Shown: positions 45,362 to 54,132, numbered from the stretch's first letter. The stretch: DNA of 64,000 nt from Deltaproteobacteria bacterium (GCA_029547185.1 JAKPPU010000014.1:1-64000), one strand, 5' to 3'. Numbers and translations: made by a program. The notes: generated by a model from the sequence alone, not told the origin.

Positions 45362-47092
45362 CTATGCGCTCGCCAGCTTCGTGACTTTTTCCAGAGGCCG
45401 TACCCCTATGGATTCCTGCAGCAGGTCCATCTCTATGAAGCGGAAGAGATCGTTGCCGTCCCCGAGGGCGATCTCGTAACCGGCGATCTTGTCCAGCCAG
45501 ATGCGCATGAACTCTTTTACCAGGATATTGCCGGAGAGCAGTCTCCTGAACTCTTCGATCTGGTTGCCGTTCCGCACCCATACATCCCCGCCGACCCACG
45601 AGTTCTTTTCGAGACCCTTCTGATCCACACCATTTGAGGAGAGGAACTGCTTTATTCTCCTTCTGTCCCCCAGAGAGCGCAGCGTCCTGAACACGAGGTG
45701 GGCGGCATCAGGGAAATATGCCGGCAGGAAGCTCTTCGAGCATTTGTACTTGGCGAGGTCTTTTGCGTACAGCCTTAGGATTTCCCGCATGGCACTGCCG
45801 TGGGGCTTCTTCCGATCGTCCAGGGCAAAGCTCAGGCAGTGGACTCTCCTGTTCGTGTACGGGGTTATGGCAGGCACATGCATCCGGAGAATGTTCGACT
45901 GCTGGGCCATCAGCTTCGACCCGTCATGGTCGCAGAGGAATCTCTCGAAAACGTCCTCCCAGGAGTCGCAGCTGCTCCGGTATGCATCTCCCAGTCTGGC
46001 AAGATCGTCTCTCGTGATTTCCAATGCTCCATCGAGGTTTCCCCTCAGCTCGGGCCTGAAATACTTCATGGGAACGGGAAGGGCGACTTTTCTGCAGAAG
46101 TCGGAAAAGGTCGAGCTCGATTTCACATACGCTCCATATCCCCGCAGGCCGATCATATACCTCTGCGGACGGGAATACGAGCCCAGGAGCAGTCCGTTCA
46201 GGTATTGACCGTTCAGCGTTTCGGCCTGGACACCGCATATGGGCACTGCATTCCTCGATTGGAAATATTTGCCTGCAAGCCTCCAGAAGCTCATATAGAG
46301 GATGCCGAGCTCCTCGAAGAAGGACTTAAGCTCGTCGGCCGAGCCGTACATCTCCTGCATCGCATCGACCTGGATGATCCTTTTCACCCGTGCATGCTTT
46401 GCCACCATGTAGGCGATCTGGAGCTCGTTGCTCCCGTGCAGGCCGTGGGTATACACTGAATCAAGAGGTATCTTCCGCTCTCTGCACGCTGCCAGCAGGA
46501 TCCTGGAATCATATCCGCCCGAGAGCATGAGGCCGACTCTATCCACAGAATACCCTGAGACGGCATCACAGAGCGCCTCCCAGATTTCTCCCACATCCAC
46601 TCGATGAAACTTGTGGAACGTGATGAAGCTCCGCTCTATCTTTCCGTTTGCGCCTATGGAGACGATCGATCCCGGCTCGAGCACGAAGACACCGTCATAC
46701 CGGGTACGTGGTCCTATCGTGGAGCCGTAGGTAAACCTCTGATACAGGCCTGCATAATCGATCTTATCACTGGTCCCCATCATCTCTGCAGCCTTCTTGT
46801 CGGTGTGCGCAAGGTAGAGGGTGTCTCCCTGAACCGAATAGTAGAGCCTCGTGGGGACCGCCGCATCGGAATACATCTGAACCCCCCTTTGAGGATTGTC
46901 CATAATGAAGATCCCCGGTTCGACCCTGCACGTCAACGGCAGCATGGAGCCGTTCTGGATGGAGACCTGGAGCTCGTCGGCGAAATCCTCCGTGAAGTGG
47001 TCATCCGCATACAGTCCCCAGCGGACGATCTGAACGCCCTTTTTCGTGGTGAGACTCGTACAAACCGACTCATCATGAATGTTCAACTTCAT
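45362..47092 (-). CDS. asparagine-synthetase-like amidotransferase lacking the glutaminase cysteine
   Basis: A 576-residue protein. The N-terminal 170 residues resemble the glutaminase domain in fold (YYSVQGDTLYLAHTDKK, VLEPGSIVSIG) but the protein starts MKLNIHD, without the Cys-2 nucleophile needed to hydrolyse glutamine. The synthetase domain has the PP-loop LMLSGGYDSRILLA and later VHCLSFALDDRKKP. It should adenylate a carboxylate and use free ammonia or another amine. Similar enzymes act in capsule/lipopolysaccharide decoration and lasso-peptide cyclisation. GGAGG precedes the ATG, inside the 3' end of the coupled 80-codon ORF. Confidence 0.8.
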   Translation of the reverse strand: MKLNIHDESVCTSLTTKKGVQIVRWGLYADDHFTEDFADELQVSIQNGSMLPLTCRVEPGIFIMDNPQRGVQMYSDAAVPTRLYYSVQGDTLYLAHTDKKAAEMMGTSDKIDYAGLYQRFTYGSTIGPRTRYDGVFVLEPGSIVSIGANGKIERSFITFHKFHRVDVGEIWEALCDAVSGYSVDRVGLMLSGGYDSRILLAACRERKIPLDSVYTHGLHGSNELQIAYMVAKHARVKRIIQVDAMQEMYGSADELKSFFEELGILYMSFWRLAGKYFQSRNAVPICGVQAETLNGQYLNGLLLGSYSRPQRYMIGLRGYGAYVKSSSTFSDFCRKVALPVPMKYFRPELRGNLDGALEITRDDLARLGDAYRSSCDSWEDVFERFLCDHDGSKLMAQQSNILRMHVPAITPYTNRRVHCLSFALDDRKKPHGSAMREILRLYAKDLAKYKCSKSFLPAYFPDAAHLVFRTLRSLGDRRRIKQFLSSNGVDQKGLEKNSWVGGDVWVRNGNQIEEFRRLLSGNILVKEFMRIWLDKIAGYEIALGDGNDLFRFIEMDLLQESIGVRPLEKVTKLASA

Positions 47093-47331
47093 AATACCTC
47101 CTGCTTCATGGCCTTTCGGGTCATATCTCCACTGCCTGCCACGTAAGCGTGCATTAAGGCGGTCTGGTAGGTAATCATGTTTTCAGGGATGGATTCTCGA
47201 AACGGATCGATTGTTAACCTACTCAAGAGCAATATCACATTCCTCATACGGTATACGAAATCGTAACACCTTGAGATAAAGTCCTGATAATAATGTTTAG
47301 TAATTGCCGGTTCGTCATTAATCAAATTCAT
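47089..47331 (-). CDS. small protein coupled to the asparagine-synthetase-like gene
   Basis: An 80-residue frame (start MNLINDEPAITKHYY, end RKAMKQEVL) whose TGA overlaps the ATG of the following enzyme gene (ATGA), while its last codons supply that gene's ribosome binding site. The product is predicted helical and soluble, with a mid-region RMRNVILLLSRLTI. No family is recognised. It is more A+T-rich than its neighbour. It could be a partner or substrate peptide of the enzyme, or an unrelated small protein. Confidence 0.5.
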   Translation of the reverse strand: MNLINDEPAITKHYYQDFISRCYDFVYRMRNVILLLSRLTIDPFRESIPENMITYQTALMHAYVAGSGDMTRKAMKQEVL

Positions 47332-47375
47332 AGATCATGATATGATCCTGACCGTCCCCCTCAAAGGATCCCGGA

Positions 47376-47903
47376 TCAGACCCGCGCAGGCTCATCTTTC
47401 CCGTGAAAAAAAAGGGCTCTCAACTTCCCCCCGCCCATCACCCGGCCCAGCTCCCTGAAAGCGAAGTACGGGATAAAGGTGACGAATACGACAATGACAT
47501 GGGCCAGAAGCACATACGAGAGCATGCCCATGACCTCGTTGATCGGACCTTTCCCGGTGAGGAGACCGCGGATCATTGACTCGATGATACTGAAGAGCCC
47601 TACAAAGAGGGTAAAGAGAAGGGTTTTGAATAAGGTCGGAACGATCAGAGGCTTATCTTCCCATCTCCTGCCGAGGCCTATGGCATCTGCGATCAGGATC
47701 ACCTTTGCCAGAACCAGGGCCTTGATGATGCCGATCCCGTAGTCCCCGAAGCGGATCTCGTAATGGGCCAGGATCAACCTTTGGTAATTGAAGAAAACAC
47801 TGAAGATAACAGAGAGGTAAAGGACGTTTATCCAGTACCTTGTTATCTCGCGGATAATTTTTTCCTTCCTGCTCTTCGAGCCCTTCTCTTTCTCACTGCT
47901 CAT
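47376..47903 (-). CDS. four-pass membrane protein of unknown function
   Basis: A 175-residue protein with a charged, lysine-rich N-terminus (SSEKEKGSKSRKEK) and four predicted membrane segments (around residues 27-45, 58-75, 85-108 and 122-148). No catalytic motif is visible. GGAGG lies 10 bases upstream of the ATG. It is the gene upstream of the 80-codon ORF on the same strand, 45 bases away, so they may be co-transcribed. Confidence 0.65.
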   Translation of the reverse strand: MSSEKEKGSKSRKEKIIREITRYWINVLYLSVIFSVFFNYQRLILAHYEIRFGDYGIGIIKALVLAKVILIADAIGLGRRWEDKPLIVPTLFKTLLFTLFVGLFSIIESMIRGLLTGKGPINEVMGMLSYVLLAHVIVVFVTFIPYFAFRELGRVMGGGKLRALFFHGKDEPARV

Positions 47904-48143
47904 GGCCCGGAACCTCCAAACGCCTCGGCCGGAAGGAGCATCGGCCTGTCAATCCTCGACGGAAATGACCCTGTGGAGCGACGCCGCATTCGAGCGTGGT
48001 GAGCGGATTCCATTCATGCCTGGCTGTTACCTAAAGATGTTAATAAGGACCGGGACATCCATCTCAATGAATCCGGACTATCTCCCAAGTCTCCCCGGTG
48101 AGGATTGCGAAGCATTTCATTTCGGATTTTTTCATTGGCGGTC

Positions 48144-48171
48144 TTGTCCTGACCCGAAAGGGATTTATAAT
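48144..48171 (+). promoter_or_regulatory. candidate sigma-70 promoter for the GT39 gene
   Basis: TTGTCC and a perfect TATAAT separated by 16 bases, about 125 bases upstream of the transferase start, within the 390-base gap between divergent genes. The rest of that gap shows no gene. Confidence 0.5.
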
Positions 48172-48296
48172 AGAATTGGTTCTTGAATATTGTAATTATT
48201 TTATCATTGCATGAACATATGGCATCGGGTCAGTCGAGAAGGTGTATCCTGCCGTGCCAGTGCATCCGAAGCTGATGTCCGGAAAGGGAGGAAGCA

Positions 48297-49895
48297 ATTT
48301 CAGATCGACATTCCGATTCAGTTCCGCTCTGGGCATGGTTCTGGGCCATCCTCGTGCTCGTCCCCCTGTTCACCCGTACGTATCTGCCCATCGATGAGAC
48401 CAGGTATGTATCGGTTGCCTGGGAAATGTGGCTGCGAGGCGATTTTCTCGTTCCCCACCTGAACGGCCGTACCTACAGCGACAAGCCTCCGCTCTTGTTC
48501 TGGATATACAATCTGGGGTGGGCCATTGCAGGCGTGAACGACATCTGGCCCCGTCTCGTGTCGCCACTCTTCGGGGCGGCGAGCCTGCTTCTCACGGCCG
48601 GGATCGCCCGCAGGCTCTGGCCCGGAGACAGGCAGATACAGAGGCTCGCCCCGCTTGTCACGCTCAGCAGCTTCCTCTGGATGATCTTTGTCTCTGCCGC
48701 CATGTTCGACATGCTCGTGGTGTTCTTCACCCTGCTGGGCGTCCTGGGGATAATCCGAACCTGGCAGGATTCCGACCCGAAGGGCTGGCTCATGGCGGGC
48801 ATGGCGCTGGGCTTCGGGACCCTCGCCAAGGGGCCCGTCATTTTCATCCATACGCTTCCCCTCGCGCTGCTGGCGCCATGGTGGGCAATCGAGCATCGTC
48901 CCCGGAGATGGACATCCTGGTATGCAGGGATACTGGGTGCAACTCTCATCGGTGCATTGATGGCACTGGCATGGGCTGTCCCGGCCGCACACGCAGGGGG
49001 TGAAGAATATTCCCAGGCCATTTTCTGGGGGCAGTCTGCGGGCAGGGTCGCGAAGTCGTTCGCGCATCAGCGTCCGCTCTTGTGGTATGTGCCGCTGCTT
49101 CCGCTGATTCTCTTTCCATGGCCGCTCTGGCCCGCCCTGTGGCGTTCGTTGCGCCAGCTCGCACACGAGCCTGCCTCGAGCGCAGTCCGTCTGTGCATCG
49201 CGTGGGCAGTCCCGGTATTCATCATCTTCTCCCTCATCAGCGGAAAACAGCCGCACTACCTGCTGCCGCTCTTTCCCGCGTTCGGGCTCATATCAGCCTA
49301 TGCACTGAGCAGATCGTTCTCCTTCCGGAAATTCGACATGATGCTTCCGGGGATATTCATCCTGACTGCCGGATGCTTTCTGCTCCTCTATCGCCTGTTC
49401 CCGCTGAAGCCCGACCTCGTTCGCCTGCTCTCCGGGGCACACCCGTACTGCAGCCTTGCCCTCGTCGCTGCAGGGGTGGCGCTTCCTGCCCTCTATCGCT
49501 CTCTCGGGGCAAGATGGCATACCGTGATCGCATCATCGTCGAGCGTCATCCTGGCCGTTGTCCTGTATGCAGGCCTCACCGGCACCCTTGCACACTATGA
49601 CATGAGGGATTTCAGCGCCTATGTGGGGCGTCTCCAGCGTTCGGGCATTCCCGTAGCCTATATAGGAAAGTATCACGGGACGTTCGGCTTCCTGGGAAGG
49701 CTCGAGAGGCCCCTCGATGTGGTCAGCAGCGAGCAGATCATGCGTTGGGCGGCGCAGCACCCGGCCGGACGCATCATAGCCGATGAGGATGACCCGAGTC
49801 CGGGCAGCGGCGCCGTACCGGAATACGAGCACCCCTATGGGTTCCACACATTGAAGGTCTGGAAGTGCAGCAGCTTCGCCTGCGGGAGACAGTGA
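48297..49895 (+). CDS. GT39/ArnT-like membrane glycosyltransferase
   Basis: A 532-residue polytopic GT-C enzyme (ten or more membrane segments) that uses a polyprenyl-phosphate sugar to glycosylate a periplasmic lipid or protein. The catalytic loop YLPIDETRYVSVAWEM (DE pair) and YSDKPPLLFW are typical of ArnT/PMT relatives. The start chosen is an unusual ATT at 48297 with GGGAGG 5 bases upstream; it restores a complete first membrane segment (LWAWFWAILVLVPLF). The nearest conventional codon, GTG 48354, has no binding site and would cut that segment. The frame is closed upstream by TGA at 48273. Confidence 0.8.
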   Translation: MSDRHSDSVPLWAWFWAILVLVPLFTRTYLPIDETRYVSVAWEMWLRGDFLVPHLNGRTYSDKPPLLFWIYNLGWAIAGVNDIWPRLVSPLFGAASLLLTAGIARRLWPGDRQIQRLAPLVTLSSFLWMIFVSAAMFDMLVVFFTLLGVLGIIRTWQDSDPKGWLMAGMALGFGTLAKGPVIFIHTLPLALLAPWWAIEHRPRRWTSWYAGILGATLIGALMALAWAVPAAHAGGEEYSQAIFWGQSAGRVAKSFAHQRPLLWYVPLLPLILFPWPLWPALWRSLRQLAHEPASSAVRLCIAWAVPVFIIFSLISGKQPHYLLPLFPAFGLISAYALSRSFSFRKFDMMLPGIFILTAGCFLLLYRLFPLKPDLVRLLSGAHPYCSLALVAAGVALPALYRSLGARWHTVIASSSSVILAVVLYAGLTGTLAHYDMRDFSAYVGRLQRSGIPVAYIGKYHGTFGFLGRLERPLDVVSSEQIMRWAAQHPAGRIIADEDDPSPGSGAVPEYEHPYGFHTLKVWKCSSFACGRQ

Positions 49896-49899
49896 GAGC

Positions 49900-50628
49900 T
49901 CATTTCCTCCGGCCGGGAGAGACGGCCTGATATTCCTTTTCAGCCCTGTGCCCGGGAAACAGGGCATCGAGAATCCTCCTCGAGAGCACCGAGAGGATCA
50001 GCAGCGCGGTTGCAAGGGCTATCTGCGTGAAATTGCCGTTCATGCCGCCGCTTCCATAGCAGGCAAAGACGGCTGCCAGCGGGACGAACCCGATGAGCGA
50101 GCCCAGGGCATAGGGGATGTAGGGAACATTGCAGCACCCGCACAGCAGGCTCATGACCGTCGAGTTGGAGAACGGGAACAGTCTTCCGTAGAGCACCCAC
50201 CAGAATGCATTCTTCTGAAAGCGTGTCCGCCACTCCTCGAGCCTGCCCGAGAGTCTCCTCTTCGCGATATCGCCCAGGGTAAACCGTGCTCCGAGGTAAA
50301 GGAGGGAAGAGCCGAGGATCGAGGCCGCGAGGGAAAGGAGCGTTCCCATGAAGGCGCCGTAGATGATCCCGGCAGCCGCGCTCGCCAGCAGGCGGGGCAC
50401 GCCCATCGTTATGAGAGCGCCTCCGGCAGCGATGAAAATGAGCGACGAGACGAGGATGCCGCCCGCTGTCCCTCCGGAGCCGAGAACAGCCTTCATGGCC
50501 GGCACATTGGCGAGATACCCGTGGATGCTCTCTCTGCCGAGCAGCAGGCCGGCTGAGGCGAAGAAGGCTGTCAGGGCCGTGATGCGCAGGATATCCCCGA
50601 GGATGTTTCCGCCGGATTTATGCTTCAT
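49900..50628 (-). CDS. TVP38/TMEM64 (VTT/DedA-like) membrane protein
   Basis: A 242-residue protein with about six hydrophobic segments. The core RLLASAAAGIIYGAFMGTLLS, then VLYGRLFPFSNSTVMSLLCG and YIPYALGSLIGFVPLA match the VTT domain shared by TVP38/TMEM64 and DedA proteins, thought to move lipids such as undecaprenyl phosphate. Its start overlaps the end of the upstream GT2 gene by 11 bases, so they form an operon; this suits a role in lipid-linked sugar metabolism. Confidence 0.85.
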   Translation of the reverse strand: MKHKSGGNILGDILRITALTAFFASAGLLLGRESIHGYLANVPAMKAVLGSGGTAGGILVSSLIFIAAGGALITMGVPRLLASAAAGIIYGAFMGTLLSLAASILGSSLLYLGARFTLGDIAKRRLSGRLEEWRTRFQKNAFWWVLYGRLFPFSNSTVMSLLCGCCNVPYIPYALGSLIGFVPLAAVFACYGSGGMNGNFTQIALATALLILSVLSRRILDALFPGHRAEKEYQAVSPGRRK

Positions 50629-51361
50629 GCCTTTCGGTTACCGTATAGGAAAAAGCGCGCTTCCTCATCCAGTAGACCCCTGCAAGGTCTGCAATGCCTG
50701 CCCAGAGCCTGCTGTTGATTCCGCCGCCGTATTTGCTTACACCGCGGCTTCGGGGACGGTGATTGACGGGCATCTCGCCGACCGAGAACCCTTTCATCTT
50801 GACCAGGGCCGGGAAAAAGCGGTGCGAGTTCCTGAAGAGATGGATGCCCGCAATGCACTCGCGCCTGAATACGCGCATGGCGCATCCGATGTCTTTTATA
50901 TCATCCTGGAGAATGGCTGCCCGGACCCTGTTTGCAATCCAGCTTGACACACGGCGCACGATATTGTCCTGCCGCTTCAAGCGGATCCCACACATCATGT
51001 CCACACCTCTTTTGCCCAGCTCTTCCAGGAGAACGGGGATGTCTCGGGGATCGTTCTGGCCGTCTCCATCCAGCGTCGCGATGAAGTCTCCCTTTGCCGC
51101 CATGAAGCCGGCATGGAGGGCGGCGGACTGGCCGCTGTTCGGGCTCAGGTGCAGGGCCCGGAAGCCCCCGTTCATATTCGAAAGCTCATCGATAATCCGG
51201 GCAGTTTCGTCCGAGGATCCGTCATTCACCATGATGAGCTCCCATTCCCGGTCATTGAAGCCGGACAGGGCTTCAGCGACCTCTGCACACACACCTTCAA
51301 CCGATTCCTCTTCGTTGTAGAAAGGTATTACGACCGACAGATACGGGTGTTTCTCACCCAT
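50618..51361 (-). CDS. family 2 glycosyltransferase, DPM1-like
   Basis: A 247-residue GT2 enzyme without membrane segments: LSVVIPFYNEEESVEGVC, VNDGSSDETARI, ATLDGDGQNDPRDIP and the acceptor-side NHRPRSRGVSKYGGG. This layout is that of dolichol/polyprenyl-phosphate mannose synthases. It could make the lipid-linked sugar used by the adjacent convergent GT39 enzyme. The start at 51361 has GGAGGAA 8 bases upstream; a GTG five codons earlier overlaps that site. Confidence 0.88.
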   Translation of the reverse strand: MGEKHPYLSVVIPFYNEEESVEGVCAEVAEALSGFNDREWELIMVNDGSSDETARIIDELSNMNGGFRALHLSPNSGQSAALHAGFMAAKGDFIATLDGDGQNDPRDIPVLLEELGKRGVDMMCGIRLKRQDNIVRRVSSWIANRVRAAILQDDIKDIGCAMRVFRRECIAGIHLFRNSHRFFPALVKMKGFSVGEMPVNHRPRSRGVSKYGGGINSRLWAGIADLAGVYWMRKRAFSYTVTERHEA

Positions 51362-52133
51362 CGGAGATTCCTCCACCAGCTCTTACGGAAAGATCAACCG
51401 CAGAGCGTTCGACCATCTCAGCAGAGGATGCATTTCATTCGTGCTTCTGATCTCTAATCTGGACGTTCTTTCCCGCAGCATACCCGTCTTTTTGAAAGGC
51501 CGGGTTGTGCTCTGCGTATGGTTTAATTTTATATCCTACCCATCCGAGGCGAACGAAGATTCCAATTCATGTGTAACTATAACAATAATATGAAGTTTTA
51601 AGGATTTTACAAGACGCAGGGATACGGATAATAAAAAGCGACAGTACTTCCAATGACCGTAAAAGTCGACAATCCAAATCTGATCTGACATATTTCAGAT
51701 AGGTGGTACATGGAACTTGGACAGACATGTTGTTCACATCTTGGGGTGCTCGTGGGTTATTGAGAAGATCCTCCTTGAAGCACTACCATCCATGTAGTGA
51801 ATCCTGATCTACTTTTTGAAATTCTCTTTTCTGTTGTCCATCCTATCCCATCTTCTGCGAATACTGCGGTCATCGCTTTAGGGACCAGATGGTGTGCGAT
51901 ATTATCACGATCCGACAATACATCTAGGAGGGTACCTTTTAGCTGTTCTGAGGAGTAAAGGGGACAGATTTATTTTAGTTGAGGACGATCTATCTCAATG
52001 AAGAGTGCAAGGGAATCATTCAGGGCCTCTGGGATTCCCGCAAGGATAAGAAGATAGTATCACCATTTGTTTTCCTGAACAGAACTACGGCCTGTGTGCA
52101 AACTCATGACTGGGGCACTGCATCAAAATAGGA
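51362..52133. other. gene-poor stretch with eroded mobile-element sequence
   Basis: No intact gene is visible. A short plus-strand stretch near 51850-51925 translates to PIFCEYCGHRFRDQM, looking like a zinc-knuckle fragment of some lost gene. The 20-base sequence at 51957-51976 (AAAGGGGACAGATTTATTTT) is a motif I associate with REP/Y1-transposase-linked repeats in related genomes; only one copy is seen here. Confidence 0.4.
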
Positions 52134-52340
52134 ATGAACAGAAGAAATGAACTCAGCGAGAAACAGTGGCAGAAGCTCAAAGGGTATTTGCCTCCCCAGA
52201 AACCGGAAACAGGACGGCCAGCAGAAGACCATCGAAAGATCATCAATGGGATCCTCTGGAAGGTGAGAACAGGAGCTCCCTGGCGGGATATACCGGAGAG
52301 GTATGGGTCATGGGTTACCCTATACAGCCGTTTCCGCCGG
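52134..52340 (+). pseudogene. truncated IS5-family transposase (N-terminal fragment)
   Basis: About 69 codons resemble the N-terminal DUF4096 domain of IS5/IS1031-group transposases: LSEKQWQKLKGYLPP, GRPAEDHRKIINGILW, RTGAPWRDIPERYGSW, and then YSRFRR. The homologous sequence stops there and the DDE catalytic domain is absent. It marks an old insertion next to the integrated element. Confidence 0.8.
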
Positions 52341-52684
52341 TCTTTTCTTTGTTTCCAAGAAGGTTTATAGCCCACGACAATTATATAATATCAATAGTCA
52401 AACAATAATACTTTTGAGGCAATTGACGTTTAAACAGAAGTTCATATTAAGGATGGATATCCCAATAAAAGGGCCAGAGATCCATAGTTCCCGCATCTAT
52501 AAAGGATCATAATTCCTAAAAATTGTACGATAATATCATGCCTCCATGTGATGATCTGTCAGGTCAGATCTAGCCCTTTACAAATAAACCCTTCTTTTAG
52601 GGAATAGCTACAATTTAGCTACATATTCAAGCATAGCAAGGGTTTTATCTGGGTTTTATTTTGCGTAAGTCAATGAAATAAGGA
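52341..52684. other. AT-rich stretch left of tRNA-Arg
   Basis: No gene, strong hairpin or recognised repeat is seen between the transposase fragment and tRNA-Arg. Confidence 0.4.
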
Positions 52685-52758
52685 TGCGCCCAGCAGGACT
52701 CGAACCTGCGACCTTTTGATTCGTAGTCAAACGCTCTATCCAACTGAGCTATGGGCGC
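52685..52758 (-). tRNA. tRNA-Arg (anticodon ACG), reconstituted by the integrated element
   Basis: Read on the minus strand: GCGCCCATAGCTCAGTTGG, anticodon arm with loop CTACGAA (anticodon ACG), T-loop GGTTCGAGTCC and acceptor 3' strand TGGGCGC plus A. CCA is not encoded. The first 40 bases are identical to the copy at the other end of the element, so the 5' half including the anticodon was supplied by the element, while the 3' half is chromosomal. Confidence 0.97.
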
Positions 52759-52762
52759 ATAA
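52719..52762. repeat. attachment-site repeat, left copy (within tRNA-Arg)
   Basis: A 44-base sequence from ATTCGTAGTC to GGGCGCATAA, identical to 57194-57237. It covers the first 40 bases of tRNA-Arg plus 4 upstream bases. Identity ends just 3' of the anticodon. Confidence 0.92.
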
Positions 52763-52776
52763 CTAAGTAGAGCCTG

Positions 52777-52805
52777 TATATAGAGGGAAATGCCTTCATA
52801 GTCAA
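52777..52805 (-). promoter_or_regulatory. element-borne promoter for tRNA-Arg
   Basis: On the minus strand TTGACT, exactly 17 bases, then TATATA, with the -10 box about 18 bases upstream of the mature tRNA 5' end. The -35 box overlaps the last bases of the integrase gene. It replaces the original promoter, which now sits at 57249-57277. Confidence 0.75.
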
Positions 52806-53857
52806 TTCTGAAAATTGTGCAGTTTTTGTGCAGTTGGCGTATCATTCAATACTCCATCGAGTACATCAACTGCCCTAACCTTATGCCCTGGTGCAAGGTG
52901 GGCATATCTCAAAGTCATAGTAAGGGTTTTATGTCCGAGAAGTTCCTTTACTGTTGTAAGGTCAATTCCCGCCATAACGAGCTGAGAGGCAAAGGTATGT
53001 CTCAGGTCATGGAAGTGAAAGTCATTGATCTTGGCTTTCTTGCAAGCTGAATGGAATGACCTTTTCACATCCTGATATACTTTCCCGGTCTTTGGATCAT
53101 GGAATACATATGGGATATCTATACGCCGAACAACTGTCTTTTGTAGGGTATCCCTCAAAGATCCATTTATGGGAATTTCTCTCCTATCTCCATTCTTGGT
53201 TACATCGAGAAGGATGAATCCATGTTTCAAGTCTACCTGATCCCATTTGAGTCCGAGTATCTCCCCTCTTCTCATGCCCGTGTTCAAGGCCGTTATGACA
53301 ATGGGCTTGAGATGTTTATCAGATGCATTGATAAGGTTCTGGCATTCATCCTTTGAGAGATATCTAAGCCGCCTGTTGTTCTCAGGCAGGAGCTTAACCT
53401 TTCTTATGCGTTTCAATGATGCTTCCTCAAGCATGTCCCATTCAACAGCCTTTGTGAACATATGCTTCAACGTGGCTAGAAAACGGTTAATAGTAGCAGG
53501 TTTCTTTTCCTTCTGAAGCTCTTCTGTCTGGAACTGTTCAACCATCATCGTGCTGAATCTTCTCAATGGCATAGCTCCGAAGGTATCTTCCAGATGGGTA
53601 ATGAAAGACTTCTTAGATTTGTATGACCTTTGCCTTTCTGCCCATTTCCTGTACTCTTCACACAATTCCTTGAAGGTGTGATTCTTGATTACCTTGATTT
53701 CCGGCATCTTCCCCTCTTTGATGCCCTGCTTTCGTTCAAGAAGCAAACTTTCGGCTTTCTTGAACTTGTCTGATCCAGTTGATTCTCTCACGATACGACC
53801 ATCAAGCCCTGAATACCTAATCCAATAGACATTACCCCTTTTGTAAATCCCTTTCAT
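52802..53857 (-). CDS. int: tyrosine recombinase (integrase)
   Basis: A 351-residue phage-type integrase. It has an N-terminal arm-binding-like region (GIYKRGNVYWIRYSG), a SAM-like core-binding domain (residues about 60-150) and a catalytic domain with R in GMRRGEILGLKWDQVDL, HxxR in HDLRHTFASQL, the second H in LLGHKTLTMTLRYAHL and its nucleophile tyrosine. The start at 53857 has GGAGGTG upstream; a longer frame lacks one. It ends 44 bases from the tRNA-Arg gene it is inferred to have recombined with, on the same strand. Confidence 0.93.
   Translation of the reverse strand: MKGIYKRGNVYWIRYSGLDGRIVRESTGSDKFKKAESLLLERKQGIKEGKMPEIKVIKNHTFKELCEEYRKWAERQRSYKSKKSFITHLEDTFGAMPLRRFSTMMVEQFQTEELQKEKKPATINRFLATLKHMFTKAVEWDMLEEASLKRIRKVKLLPENNRRLRYLSKDECQNLINASDKHLKPIVITALNTGMRRGEILGLKWDQVDLKHGFILLDVTKNGDRREIPINGSLRDTLQKTVVRRIDIPYVFHDPKTGKVYQDVKRSFHSACKKAKINDFHFHDLRHTFASQLVMAGIDLTTVKELLGHKTLTMTLRYAHLAPGHKVRAVDVLDGVLNDTPTAQKLHNFQN
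52814..52833. repeat. paired TGTGCA motif, left end (putative integrase arm site)
   Basis: Two TTGTGCAG units 11 bases apart, 52 bases inside the left attachment repeat and within the 3' end of the integrase gene. Similar pairs occur at 54112-54132 and 57055-57073. Confidence 0.5.
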
Positions 53858-54021
53858 AAAGCACCTCCATCTATCTTTTCTCGCATTTCTGCGCTTGGCA
53901 GCAGGAAAGCACAAAGGGAGCATATGCATGGATTAAACGAGGGCTTTAGATATTGATTCACAAAAGGAAATGATATTAGATGTTCACCAGCCATGCACTT
54001 GCTACCTCAAGTGTTTGGTTA

Positions 54022-54056
54022 GGTTCGGCGTGGTGTTACCAGCACTACGCTGAACC
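54022..54056 (+). repeat. 14-bp inverted repeat
   Basis: GGTTCGGCGTGGTG and CACTACGCTGAACC pair over 14 positions with two G-U wobbles if transcribed on the plus strand (two A-C mismatches on the minus strand); the loop is 7 bases and GTTTTAAC follows. It could be a terminator for plus-strand transcription or a protein-binding palindrome. Confidence 0.5.
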
Positions 54057-54111
54057 GTTTTAACTATACTCTTTACTGCCAGCGAACACAAGAAAAATCC
54101 AATATTCCGTA

Positions 54112-54132
54112 GTGCACAATTCACTGCACAGT
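54112..54132. repeat. paired TGTGCA motif (inverted), upstream of the integrase gene
   Basis: TGCACA occurs twice, 12 bases apart (the reverse complement of the motif pairs near the two element ends). Placed about 55 bases downstream of the HTH gene and 255 bases upstream of the integrase start. Confidence 0.5.

Noticed and set aside
47089-47331. Lasso-peptide precursor
   Set aside because: The enzyme downstream resembles the cyclase family, but the small protein lacks a suitable Gly/Cys followed by Asp/Glu 7-9 residues on, and no leader-peptidase gene is nearby.
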